This document shows, in pieces, positions 1-10,464 of a stretch of 64,000 nucleotides of DNA. The position numbers and the translations under genes are program-made. Origin of the DNA: Siphonodentalium dalli (taxonomy: Eukaryota; Mollusca; Scaphopoda; Gadilida; Siphonodentaliidae); the NCBI GenBank assembly GCA_032622095.1, contig CP136067.1, positions 56,215,899 through 56,279,898 on the forward strand, in the 5' to 3' direction. Position 1 is the first letter of the stretch. Each line of letters opens with the position of its first letter. The notes beneath the pieces are model-generated. The model was not told where the DNA came from. It did not search any database and saw nothing but the letters and a program-made list of their open reading frames with translations.

Positions 1-1651
1 TATTATAGAATATAAACTACCAACATCAAACTGAAAGTATTAAAAAGTCAAGACTGTTGGTTGTTGTCTAGAGGGGAGTATTTTACTGAAATTAACCATT
101 ATATTATTGACGCTGTGCCCGCAATCCGATTGAGATGTGTACTATACGAAGAAGCTTGTCGATTTCATTAATAAAATGTCATCATGTCGATTTCAACGAA
201 ACTCGACGAACAATGTCATCATGTAGCTTTCACCATCGACCGAATTTGCGATAACCTGGATGTATCTTCTGCTTTGTTCATAAGTATGTGTTTCTTGTCG
301 ATTCATGAAAATAGAAGGATATCTGAGGATTATCAGATTCACGTATGTACTATGTAATATTCGGATAATTTAAACGCGATATAATAACGTTTGCTTGCAT
401 CAGGAATTTCGATTTATATTCCAGTATTGTCTCCAGCCCAGCCAGAGTGATTGAGATTTTCCCATTGCACGCGACATTTATATTTTAAGCCACTCCAATG
501 CAAATATTTGACAGTACACAATATGTTATAATTATGTTCTCAATGAAATGTAAACCGCGGCTACGAATGAACTTCACTGTGCATAATTCCGATAGTAACT
601 CCCCTCATTTTGGAACGCCGGCCATTGAAAGACGCACACGTTTATTTCAGATTACATTAATGCATTTAAGCCCACCGATCTACTGTGCGACAAAAGCGCT
701 CGCAAAAATTCAAAACAGCAGTGTCGTATTAGATAATAATTAGTGACGTCATTTAAATGTTCTAAGTTTTAACTCATAATTGCAACTTGCAACTGCCTAT
801 ATATCTGGTGCATTGCAATAAATATTATATTTTATTCTATTCTATATTAAGAACGGCCTTCAACAAGTTCGTCATAGACACATGTTCCCATTGTATGTTT
901 AAATGGACTCATGGCATTAGCGGGTTTATGAGAAATAACATTAATGTTTATAAAAGTATGTAAAACAACTATAATCAAAGACTAGATGTAAAAATAGAAC
1001 GACTGTGTTCTTATTTTGATTAGTAATAACTCTCCAGTAACCAGATTTCGCATATCGAAACCAATGTTATGTAAACATTGCCGCTATAGTGTCATTGCCA
1101 ATGGAAGTTGAAATTAGATGCCAAATATTAACCAAAACTTAATCATGTTAATGCAACATTTGGAAAATGTCAAAGCATGCGGACAAATATTCTGAAAATC
1201 ATATTAGACTAAACTATTTGAAAATACTACACGATTAGCAATGTTTGTTTAATAATCACTGTGGCAGTTTTGTTTAGGTAACAATGGTTTCAACACCCGA
1301 AATTTCGTTATTAAAATAACAGAACAAAGTTTATCTATTTCTCCATGCATGTTCTTCTTGGCGGTGATGTTTTTACGGACTTTTATAATTTTTGCACATT
1401 TGCCCACTCGAGTGCCTAATGTCCCTTTAAGTTGGCTGATTTGTTTATTTGGAGTTCGTCGCCGATTCATCCGCTAAGCCATGCCACGACGCGTCAGTTT
1501 TACGGGTGGGTGAAAGACAGAATAGAGGGTTAATTTCACGGGTAGCCACTCCACTGCACGCACAGTAACCATCTATCACAGGAATGGAACTGTAATATTG
1601 CCTAGATACACGAATTTGATTCAGCTGGGTTTCTTTAATGTGAGCGAATAA
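1..1651. other. No gene recognised; AT-rich intergenic DNA
   Basis: Both strands carry only short open frames without recognisable domains. A possible retroposon 3' tail lies near 800-846, where an AATAAATATTATATTTTATT-like run passes into repeated TTCTA. Nothing else stands out. Confidence 0.5.
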
Positions 1652-2020
1652 CACTGCAACATATCCTCGCACAAATACGTATATATATCGACCTATAAAG
1701 TGAAATATGTATACACACTGATTATTTGATTCGGAAATAAGCAGATAAAGCATGGAGTCATGTCAGTTATTTCGTTTTATGCCGTGGGCCACAGCGAAAA
1801 CACATGTTAAAGAGCGTGCACCTGAACAGTCGTGAGTTTGATCATAATTGTGCGCACATAATCTGCTTAGTATCGTCTTATTTTATGAGTCGATAATGTG
1901 ACTAAACTGCTCTAATTTTCAGCACATTATATCGACTCAAAATAAAATGATTCTCAGCAGATTATCAACCTACAACATGTTCTATTGTAAGCAGATGATG
2001 TGCGGATATGAGGACAGACT
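1652..2020 (+). mobile_element. Palindromic MITE-like repeat, copy 1 of 4
   Basis: This belongs to a family of about 370 bp with further copies near 6968, 8236 and 20068. All share the order CTCGCACAAATACG, then ATCGACCTATAAAGTGAA, then a GAAATAAGCAGATAA block, then an internal inverted repeat of about 45 bp per arm. The left arm contains CATAATCTGCTTAG and the right arm AGCAGATTAT, with TATCGACTCAAAAT facing ATGAGTCGATAATGTG. It has no coding capacity. I could not fix the terminal inverted repeats or a target-site duplication, so the superfamily is unassigned. Confidence 0.6.
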
Positions 2021-2689
2021 GAATAACAAAACGGGGCTTATCGGGGTTAGAACCAGCATCACCGTCGATTTCCAGAACAAAATATATCTGAACTGGGGAC
2101 AGTAAAAGTGTATCGAATGTTTACACCTCTGTTTCTTTCTGGAAATAGCATTGGACAAAAGTAGTCAAAAAGTTTATAGAAATACTGATGTTGACGAAGC
2201 AAGTACTACCGGGAAGCTATAAATCATCTTGTTGTTCTTTTTGCATTTGCAATTGCAACCACTTTATTTCATCATCTGCATATTCAATTGTTAATTATTG
2301 CAATTTATTGCCACGTAATGAATCTTTGTTACATGTCGGAGCGGGTCAAGCCTAAGTGGCTATTCGTAATAAAAATATTTATCTAAATTCACAATCGATG
2401 GCACGGGTTATGTACTCCTATAGTGCGCCACATACCTTACATAATTCTAACGTCTAGAAAACTCATGCTAACAGTCAACCAACAGAGTAAGGAAATTCGC
2501 CAATCTCACCCACACTAAGTGGTAAAAGGCATCGTGTCCCCCGACGCGACATTGCAAATTCATGCATATAATACATTGATCGACATATATAATTATACGA
2601 GTATAGTTTTGAAATTATCTTCTGGCAATGCGAAATTTCTAAGTCCAACAAGTTTGAATATGGGCGTGGATAACATAACATTCGCTAAA

Positions 2690-3130
2690 TTTCTAAGTAG
2701 AAATATTCAAACTTGACCTGAATAATATGATAGATACCCCTCATATCAAGTTTAAATCGTATCTGGATTTATAATCCAGACAACAAACACGATAATAGCA
2801 ATTTTAAGTCGCAAATGGGCGATAACAAATCATCGGACCTGGAACATATTATAACTTGACCTGAATAATGTGATGGATATTCCTCATATCATCAAGTTTC
2901 GTTCCGATGGGATATACTCACCGGATTTGTTTTTATCCGTATAGCATGAAAATCGCAATTTCTAAGTAAAAAAAGGTCCATATATCTGACAAAAATCATC
3001 GGACCGAAACCATAATCGAACTTGACCTCGATATATAATGTGATTGTTATTCTTAATGCATGTACCATGTTTCGTTACGATCGGATAATTTGAACTGGAG
3101 TTAACGTCCGGACAAGGTATCGGATGAGCA
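2690..3130. repeat. Degenerate tandem repeat, about 150-165 bp period
   Basis: Three diverged copies of a block start with CTTGACCTGAATAAT or CTTGACCTCGATATA (near 2713, 2855 and 3022). Each is followed by CATATCAAGTTT or CATGTTTCGTTACGATCGG. ATCATCGGACC appears between copies near 2831 and 2997. No coding potential is apparent. The source element is not recognised. Confidence 0.5.
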
Positions 3131-3486
3131 TACACATGACCATACACTTGTGTGGTGATTATATTATGCTCTTACTTGTGGGGTTAACCCACAAGTCGAG
3201 AACCTGTTTTGAAAGAGCTTTCAAGTGGTAACTTTCATCAAATGTCTACCACATTCCTGCGACTAAGATGTCATGTCCAACTTGACACCATATAACTAAC
3301 ATATGCACGTTTCATTTGCCGGAAAATAATTAGAACGTACACATGAGCCCATTGATATGAGGCTTTTATGGCCAGATAAATGGTAGGTTACTATACATTT
3401 AGTCGGAACTTAACGGTTGTGGCAGGTGAATATACCTTAGGGTATTTCACAATATATATCCAGTCGTTGAAAGTCATACTTCATAA

Positions 3487-4330
3487 ATGCATCATAACTC
3501 ACCATTCCGAATAGAACAAGGTATTCGGCAAGTGTTCGTGTTATCTTCTTTCCTATACCTTATGTTTATTGACGATCTTGTAAGTTCCCTGGCAGGCAAT
3601 CCAGGTGGTTGTCGCATCATAGTTCCCCGACGTGCTTGTCGCCTCAGACTACAGCTGGCATTACTGTCTCGTAATTCAATTATGGTGGCCTTCACATACT
3701 TTCGAAGATATGATACGAACACAGTATCAAATTTCGATTCTAATGTTCAATGGAAAATCATAAGATTTTGGTTTTCTACACTGGAACCAAGGCGCTCTAC
3801 TCAGTAGATCTATGGTCAAGTTCTTTATATGTAGCCAAACAATTTACGCACTTCGGCATCATCCTAGAGTCAGGGTACTCTCTCGTCCCCAACATAGAAC
3901 GGGCTTCACATATATACCCTACGTAAATGTTACTTGGCTGCCTATCGATCCATAAACTCCAACGGACGTCAGCCCCTAACCAGCCTGAATGTCCTTACCC
4001 ACGCCGTAACTAGTACTCCCATGTACAAACAATCAGATACCAGAAAGAACATACTATTTATATATAATATTATATATATAATATTAAAACATTTCGCAAA
4101 GGATTAGCACAATTTTCACCACTTTCCCGGCTTGGTATACAGCCAACCCAATATGAACTTGAGCGCCGAAAATGGCATTTCCTACAATCATTGATACATT
4201 TATCGAGCAATCATAGACATTGGTCAACCTACATGTTAGTTTTCTTTATTGTCGCCAAACGAAGGGTTCTTCAAAGAAATATCCGAAAACCTCAGAAAAT
4301 AAAATTGGTATGAAATTCACGTAACGTTTG
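3487..4330 (+). pseudogene. Fossil LINE reverse transcriptase fragment
   Basis: The frame from 3487 to 3807 reads FRIEQGIRQVFVLSSFLYLM then FIDDLVSSLAGNPGGCRI. This matches the layout of RT motif B' (usually GVRQGCVLSPxLFxLYINDL) followed by the GxR segment. The Q-G-C/S core is damaged to QVF. Downstream, in other frames, come FTHFGIILESG (like the LINE 'YKHLGVVL' motif) and, near 4090-4210, FSPLSRLGIQPTQYELERRK, like LINE C-terminal regions. The frame changes several times and the catalytic YADD is not readable, so this is an old remnant. Family assignment beyond non-LTR RT is uncertain. The short open frame is RT debris, not a host gene. Confidence 0.5.
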
Positions 4331-4407
4331 CCAAATCCGATATCTTCCCATCACTATCGTCATGGCAACCACGATTTAAAAGCGACTTGTTGACCATCAC
4401 TCGCGTG

Positions 4408-4446
<39 letters not shown>
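4408..4446. repeat. (TA)n microsatellite beside Helitron-like insertion
   Basis: A TA dinucleotide run ends at the A (4446) that flanks the Helitron-like concatemer. AT-rich A^T sites are typical Helitron targets. Confidence 0.8.
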
Positions 4447-5063
4447 CTAGAAGGTGACCCGACTTCGTCCGGACTTTGACCTTGAATTGTCCATTTTGAA
4501 GGTCAATGTCAAGTGGGGTCACGATTTACCCAGTCCAAAACACTGCCCGGACAAAAGTACCCGACAAACGTGCCCGTCGAAATCCATCCGGTTTTACCCG
4601 ATTTGACCTTGAATTGATCATTTTGAAGGTCAAGGTCAGGTCGGGGTCACGATTTGACCCGCCCAAAACACCCAGTGGACAAAAGTAACCCAATGTATAA
4701 AATTTCGTCGAAATACCATCAAAATTGACGATTTGACCTTGAAATAACCCGATTTCAAGGTCAAGGTCACGTCGCACGGGCAAATTAATATACTTATGAG
4801 ACTCCCCATACGAAAGTACCCCCACATACCAAGTTTCATCGAAATCCCGTGATATTCGGGCGTTTGACCTTGAAATTACCCGATTTCAAGGTCAAGGTCA
4901 CGTCGCACGGGTAAATTAATAGGCCCATGTCACTCCCCAGCCGAAAATACCCACACATGCAAAGTTTCATCGAAATCGGCTCGGTCGTTTTTGAGTCCAT
5001 CGATTACAAACAGACACACACACACACAGACACACACACATATCTTCCAAAATATATAATAGA
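4447..5063 (-). mobile_element. Non-autonomous Helitron-like element, unit 1 of tandem trio
   Basis: Read on the minus strand, the unit starts TCTATTATATATTTTGGAAG (5063 downward) and ends with a short GC hairpin (arms around GAAG in GGACGAAGTCGGG) followed by CACCTTCTAG at 4447. A 5' TC, a 3' CTRR and a hairpin a few bases upstream of the 3' end are the Helitron hallmarks. The left flank supplies T on the minus strand, as expected for A^T insertion. The body has (CACACAGA)n near the 5' end and repeated TTGACCTTGAAAT...ATTTCAAGGTCAA stem-loops. It has no Rep/helicase coding. Confidence 0.7.
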
Positions 5064-5913
5064 CTAGAAGGTGACCCGACTTCGTCTGGGCTTTGACCTT
5101 GAATTGTCTATTTTGAAGGCCAAGGTCAAGTGGGGTCACGATTTGACCCGTCCAAAACACTGCCCCGAACAAAAGTACCCGACAAAAGTACCCGTCGAAA
5201 TCCATCCGGTTTTACCCGATTTGACCTTCAATTGATCATTTTGAAGGTCAAGGTCAGGTCGGGGTCACGATTTCACCCGTCCACAACACCCAGTGGACAA
5301 AAGTAACCCTATGTATAAAATTTCGTCGAAATACCATCAATATTGGCGATTTGACCTTGAATTGACCCGATTTCAAGGTCAAGGTCACACGGGCAAATGA
5401 ATATGCTTATGAGACTCCCCATACGAAAGTACCCCCACATACCAAGTTTCATCGAAATCCCGTGATATTCGGGCGTTTGACCTTGAAATGACCCGATTTC
5501 AAGGCCAAGGTCACATCGCACTGGCAAATTAATATACTTATGAGACTCCCCATACGAAAGTACCCCCACATACCAAGTTTCATCAAAATCCCGTGATATT
5601 TGGGCGTTTGACCTTGAAATGACCCTATTTCAAGGTCAAGGTCACACGGGCAAATTAATAGGTTTATGCCACACCCCGGCCGAAAATACACCCACATACC
5701 AAGTTTCATCGAAATCCCGTGATATTCGGGCGTTTGACCTTGAAATTACCCGATTTCAAGGTCAAGGTTACGTCGCACGGGCAAATTAATAGGCCCATGT
5801 CACTCCCCGGCTGAAAATACCCACACATACCAAGTTTCATCGAAATCGGCTCGGCCGTTTTTGAGTCCATCGATTACAGACAGACACACAGATCTTCCAA
5901 AATATATAATAGA
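5064..5913 (-). mobile_element. Non-autonomous Helitron-like element, unit 2 of tandem trio
   Basis: This has the same termini as the neighbouring units and is joined to unit 1 with no spacer: the minus-strand junction reads CTTCTAG|TCTATTATATA. It carries extra copies of an internal block of about 128-130 bp. These begin ACCAAGTTTCATCGAAATCC (near 5441, 5570 and 5698), so it is longer (850 bp) than unit 1. Open minus frames of about 86 codons repeat with this block and are not genes. Confidence 0.7.
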
Positions 5914-6644
5914 CTAGAAGGTGACCCGACTTCGTCTGGGCTTTGACCTTGAATTGTCTATTTTGAAGGCCAAGGTCAAGTGGGGTCACGATTTGACCCG
6001 TCCAAAACACTGCCCGAACAAAAGTACCCGACAAAAGTACCCGTCGAAATCCATCCGGTTTTACCCGATTTGACCTTGAATTAATAATTTTGAAGGTCAA
6101 GGTCAGGTCGGGGTCACGATTTCACCCGTCCAAAACACCCAGTGGACAACAGTAACCCTATGTATAAAATTTCGTCGAAATACCATCAAAATTGGCGATT
6201 TGACCTTGAATTGACCCGATTTCAAGGTCAAGGTCACACGGGCAAATGAATATGCTTATGAGACTCCCCATACGAAAGTAACCCCACATACCAAGTTTCA
6301 TCGAAATCCCGTGATATTCGGGCGTATGACCTTGAAATGACCCGATTTCAAGGCCAAGGTCACATCGCACGGGCAAATTAATATACTTATGAGACTCCCC
6401 ATACGAAAGTATCCCCACATACCAAGTTTCATCAAAATCCCGTGATATTCGGGCGTTTGACCTTGAAATGACCCTATTTCAAGGTCAAGGTCACGTCGCA
6501 CGGGCAAATTAATAGGTTTATGCCACACCCCGGCTGAAAATACCCACACATACCAAGTTTCATCGAAATCGGCTCGGCCGTTTTCGAGTCCATCGATTAC
6601 AGACAGACACACAGACACACAGATCTTCCAAAATATATCATAGA
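5914..6644 (-). mobile_element. Non-autonomous Helitron-like element, unit 3 of tandem trio
   Basis: The minus-strand 5' end is TCTATGATATATTTTGGAAG at 6644, preceded on that strand by A (complement of T6645), as expected for A^T insertion. Its 3' CTAG abuts unit 2. It has 731 bp and internal blocks like those of unit 2. Units 2 and 3 are closer to each other (both carry CCCGACTTCGTCTGGG) than to unit 1 (TCCGGAC), which suggests the array grew stepwise. Confidence 0.7.
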
Positions 6645-6967
6645 TAATGTACAATGGGATATGCTCTTATTTTAAGTTAGACCCGACCCTGTTAGCACAC
6701 GGAGACTTGTGCGGTCCATGTCGCGAAGAGCAGTCCTTCTCCACCTTCTCCACATACGACTCACTGTGCCGTCATTTCCAACGAGCGTTCTCCTTTTGTT
6801 CCACATATGTACAATGGATGCACTTCCGAATTCGCAAAGACAACGCGAAACATATTTTGGTACTCCATCATTGATCTTGATCCATTAGATGTATACAACG
6901 TGTTGGAAGCAATGAGGGGCGGAATATCTCCAGCATGCTACTTTTCAGACAACGTATCCAACATGTA
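6645..6967. other. No gene recognised
   Basis: A short plus-strand open frame (6647-6874) has Cys-containing but unrecognisable sequence. It has no supporting motif or neighbour. Confidence 0.4.
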
Positions 6968-7325
6968 CTGGCAGAAATACGCACATAAGCGACCTATATT
7001 GTAAAATAGGTATATAATGTGATTGTTTGATTCTGAAATAAGGAGATATTGGATTCTTACCCGTTATTTCGTTTTTATGGCGCGGGCGCACAGTGAAACA
7101 CCTGTTCAAGAGCGTATACACATGAAAAGCGGCGAGTTGGCTTATTTGTGTCATTGTCCGCTCATAATCTACTTATATTATGAGTCGATAATGTGACTAA
7201 ATGCTCCCATTTTCAGCAGATATATCGACTCAAAATGAGGCGATTCTAAGTTGATTCTCTACCTAAAACAACTTCTATTTATAAGCAGATAATGTGCTGA
7301 TGTGCATATGTGTTTTGCACGTTAT
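6968..7325 (+). mobile_element. Palindromic MITE-like repeat, copy 2 of 4
   Basis: It shares the order of blocks seen in copies 1, 3 and 4: AAATACGCACATAAGCGACC, TGATTCTGAAATAAGGAGAT, CTCATAATCTACTTATATTA, TATCGACTCAAAATGAGGCG, then ATAAGCAGATAATGTGC. The internal palindrome is more eroded than in copy 3. Confidence 0.6.
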
Positions 7326-8235
7326 GCGGAGGCAGTCCACCCACACGGTTGAGTGTACGACTACTGTGGTGAACTATCAATATCGTGTACGTATTTTATG
7401 ACACTATGTATATACATATGTGTATATATATTGTCTGAAACATAATTATTTTCTGATATGGAGAAATAAAATTGTCTCTCTCTATCTCTCTTATAGATGA
7501 CACTAGTCATCCACTATGACACTATAGTCATCCACTTAGCATTTGTATCGAGTTCGCGATAAATATCTGTGCACATATCAGTTGATCTACTACATGTATA
7601 TATCTATTACGTCTGTAATACACACACAAACTCACGCACACACCAAACATGTTATTGCCGAAGGTCGCACAGTCCTTGCTCAATTGAACCAGCCGTCTGA
7701 TATGATTAACCTGACCATATCAGCCATAATGACCCGTGCATCCCCGTGGCAACGTTCCTGTCCACAGTACCTATTCTTTATAGTCAGACGATTGCAATAG
7801 ATGGAAGTACGCATGCTGTTCGGGAGTACCTCATAGCCCAATAAGTATAAAGAATGGACGTGTCTTTTAATGAATTGCCCCCCCGCCAGACATTATGTGG
7901 CAATTCGGGGAATTGTCTTGGAGCAATGAGTATAGAGATTTTCTGATTGTTCATAGTAGACTGTGATCCCAGACAATATATCAGGCGGGATTCTCTGGTA
8001 TTATCTTTTTATTATTCGACATTTGGGTGCCTTCGTGGTTCTAGCGGCAATAAATTAGGATCCTTTGGGAGAATTCGTATGAAAGATTATCCTATAATGC
8101 TTAGGGCAGGTTGACAGATATATTACCGATGTGTACTACACACTATAATCAGTCTTATCTCCATTCCTTCAGTTTCAGATTATTTGTCTGAATATCGAAT
8201 GAATACTGTTCATGTTCTATACTTGGCATCTACAG
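7326..8235. other. No gene; possible retroposon tail at 7445-7495
   Basis: GAAATAAAATTGTCTCTCTC followed by a TCTCTC-rich run resembles the 3' tail of a LINE or SINE. CACTAGTCATCCACTATGAC is then partly repeated (near 7498 and 7517). The rest is unassigned. Confidence 0.35.
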
Positions 8236-8613
8236 TTTCAACATATATATTCTCGCGCAAATACGCACGTAATCGACATATAAAGTTAAAATAGGTGCAT
8301 GATGAGATTATTTGATTCTGAAATAAGCAGATAATGGTGAAATTTCCGTTATTTCTTTTTATGGCGGGGGCCTCGGTGAAAATTAATGTTAAAGAGCCCA
8401 CACCGTAAAAGTGAGTTGGCTTATTTGTACCATTATTCGCACATAATCTGCTTAGAATCGCCTCATTATTAGTTGACAATGTAACTAAAACGCTCGTGTT
8501 CAGCACATTATCGACTCAAAATGAGGCGATTCCAAGCAGATTATCTACTTAAAATAAGTTCTATTATAAGCAGATAATATGCGGGTTTTCGGGAGAACAG
8601 GCTGACAGTTTAC
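8236..8613 (+). mobile_element. Palindromic MITE-like repeat, copy 3 of 4
   Basis: This is one of the better-preserved copies. The left arm GCACATAATCTGCTTAGAAT continues into CGCCTCATTATTAG (8439-8474). The right arm TATCGACTCAAAATGAGGCG continues into ATTCCAAGCAGATTAT (about 8509-8544). The two arms can pair as a long hairpin. The right boundary is near GGAGAACAGGCTGACAG. Confidence 0.65.
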
Positions 8614-8870
8614 GTTCTGCATACTTTATTCCAAACCAAAATTGATATACAAAATAAATCAAGTTAACCCTTTCTACACTTAATGGATTCTCAAACTCAG
8701 TTGCAAAAATATACAGTGGAATGGTATATTATTCTATTGGGTGTTAAGGGTATATGAGCAGAGAAAGCCTGACGAAATGATAATCTAAGTGCAGAATGAT
8801 TTGTATTCATCGGTGGAAACTGTTCGGATAATAAGTTCATGGTCGTTTGTTGAACTTATTATCTGAACAT
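8614..8870 (+). repeat. Flank shared (in part inverted) with the 20.4-20.8 kb region
   Basis: GAACTTATTATCTGAACATG near 8853 and the adjoining ACTACTCGTCAATGAGTAT blocks recur near 20615-20680 as CTCATTGACGAGTAGTTCCC and CTTGTTATCTGAACATTTCC. The MITE-like copies at 8.2 and 20.1 kb therefore probably belong to a larger, rearranged element. Confidence 0.4.
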
Positions 8871-8988
8871 GTTCCAAGGGAACTACTCGTCAATGAGTAT
8901 ATAAAGGGTTGTTCCAAGGGAACTACTCGTCAATGAGTATATAAAGGGTTGTTCCAAGGGAACTACTCGTCAATGAGTATATAAGGGT
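8871..8988 (+). repeat. 40-bp tandem repeat, three near-identical copies
   Basis: GTTCCAAGGGAACTACTCGT plus CAATGAGTATATAAAGGGTT is repeated three times head to tail. The last copy lacks a base or two at its end. The unit holds short palindromes (TTCCAAGGGAA and ACTCGTCAATGAGT). Near-identity suggests recent expansion. Confidence 0.85.
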
Positions 8989-9189
8989 TAATGAAACATT
9001 CTATATGCACAAGAGTAGTGGTCATTATAAATATGTGTGTCCTTTATATTTTCCTAACTTTAAAAAAAAAAAAATTAATTTCATCATCTCATTAATCTTC
9101 TCGTCATGTTCTGTATTTCTTCTTCTCACTCAATTTTTGTCTTCCACTTCTTACTTACCGTCATGTATACATTTTGTTATTCTGAGGCG

Positions 9190-9627
9190 ATGGCTCTATA
9201 TATAAGAGTCTATAATGCGTGTTGCAAAATCCTCTTCCCTATTCAATCCGCTATATTCATATTGGTGTCATGCTGCATAATCATATCGTTGGGAAGATAT
9301 ACATATTGTTTACACCAGAGATCGCCAAGAGCATCGCTAGGGCATGGCAAAATACCACCGCCTAAGAATATCGAACCCGCCGTTGACACCAGTGATTATC
9401 TTATTGAAAGTATACATACGTTGCAACAAGAATTATCTATTTTACATAAGACATACGTTTTCTCAAGAATGGGTGTGATGGAATCCATGTTCAAACTGAC
9501 ACCGTATGTTGAGGCGGTGGGAAGAGTTGGAACAGTCGATGGCGTCAGTTGGAAAACCGGTGTTCGAAGTGCATGTCGTAGCCATGACAATGTTTTCGAT
9601 TGCCACATACATTTGGTACTTTCATAA
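9190..9627 (+). CDS. Hypothetical protein with N-terminal membrane segment
   Basis: I do not recognise this protein. It is the longest open frame in the window that does not belong to an identified repeat. The frame is open from 9106, but the ATG at 9190 has a good initiation context (GGCG ATG G). From there it gives about 145 residues. A short N-terminus is followed by a hydrophobic stretch, FPIQSAIFILVSCCIIISLG (residues about 15-35), then a polar part with Cys residues. That is a layout seen in type II membrane proteins. A TATA-like CTATATATAAG lies just after the ATG, not before it, so no promoter is evident. It may be a first exon, a chance frame in old repeat DNA, or part of a decayed element. 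It shares no sequence with neighbouring repeats that I could see. Confidence 0.25.
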   Translation: MALYIRVYNACCKILFPIQSAIFILVSCCIIISLGRYTYCLHQRSPRASLGHGKIPPPKNIEPAVDTSDYLIESIHTLQQELSILHKTYVFSRMGVMESMFKLTPYVEAVGRVGTVDGVSWKTGVRSACRSHDNVFDCHIHLVLS

Positions 9628-10061
9628 CGCGCAAAAAATTACAGTGCGAACGTCGCTTGGGTTGTGAAAACTGATCCATTGGTTTTGAATATAGGTTGCT
9701 AGTTGAAATGCGGTGAGCTTTTTTTCTGAGGACAAGTTCCTGTACATCAATTACGCATAATAACGTCAAATACACTGGGCGGGTAGCGTGTTCCAACTAG
9801 CCCCGAATATGGTTGCCTGAAATCATGTTATCACATTCCAGTATTATGAGTGATCTACTTGCGATTCTTGGTTTTTATGACTCATAAAAAAGAAGGCGAA
9901 TAAAATGACATAATAGCTGATCTATTTTACTGTGTGGTTAGTTTTGTACATTCCCACCAAACACCACGTGAACAGAACTTATCACATTGATTGGCGGGAT
10001 TTTATCATATGTATATAGGTGTGTCCAATGTACCAAACTGTCCCCGAATTGCATTTCAGTT
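9628..10061. other. No feature recognised
   Basis: AT-rich DNA with only short overlapping frames. Nothing is supportable. Confidence 0.4.
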
Positions 10062-10206
10062 TTAACCCTTTACCCAACAAACCGGCCAAAACCGGCCAAA
10101 TAAAGCTTCAACAGCCTAAAATATCTTCGGTCTGTCTGAATAGAACCATACAAATATGGATATCATTAGAACCGGCTCATTGACCACATTGTGATGGTTA
10201 TAGTTA

Positions 10207-10284
10207 TGCCCTGTGCCAATGCATTCTCTTATATATTCGAGTCGACCATAGGTCGCCTCGCATATATAATAGAATGCATTGGCC
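10207..10284. repeat. Palindrome arm A (cruciform-prone)
   Basis: GCCAATGCATTCTCTTATAT at 10215 pairs with ATATATAATAGAATGCATTGGC ending at 10283. The centre is GTCGACCATAGGTCG. The whole arm is itself repeated in inverted orientation at 10364-10443. Confidence 0.85.
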
Positions 10285-10363
10285 TAAAAAAAAAAACTTT
10301 TTTTTAACACTTTTTACCATTTTTTCTTACATTCTTTAACAATTTTATAATTTTTAATGTGTT

Positions 10364-10443
10364 AAGCCAATGCATTCTCTTATATATGCGAGGCGACCTA
10401 TGGTCGACTCGCATATATAAGAGAATGCATTGGCACAGGGCCC
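10364..10443. repeat. Palindrome arm B, inverted copy of arm A
   Basis: GCCAATGCATTCTCTTATAT (10366 onward) faces ATATAAGAGAATGCATTGGC (ending 10434) around GCGACCTATGGTCGA. Its reverse complement matches arm A almost base for base, including the outer GCCCTGTGCC. The two arms form a palindrome of palindromes. Confidence 0.85.
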
Positions 10444-10464
10444 TTCTGTTGGTTAAAGGGTTAA

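Larger units (their letters stand above)
10066..10460 (+). mobile_element. TTAA/CCCTTT MITE (piggyBac-like) with nested palindromes
   Basis: TTAA target duplications at 10062-10065 and 10461-10464 flank a 395-bp element. The left end is CCCTTTACCCAACAAA and the inverted right end is CCCTTTAACCAACAGA, matching at 14 of 16 positions. TTAA duplication with termini starting CCC is characteristic of the piggyBac superfamily. Subterminal CCGGCCAAAACCGGCC is present. The interior consists mostly of two large palindromes, listed separately, separated by an A/T-run spacer. There is no coding capacity. Confidence 0.75.

Noticed and set aside
4526-6654. Several 86-118 codon minus frames with similar peptides
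   Set aside because: Generated by the repeated GGTCAAGGTCA blocks of the Helitron-like units; not Rep or helicase.
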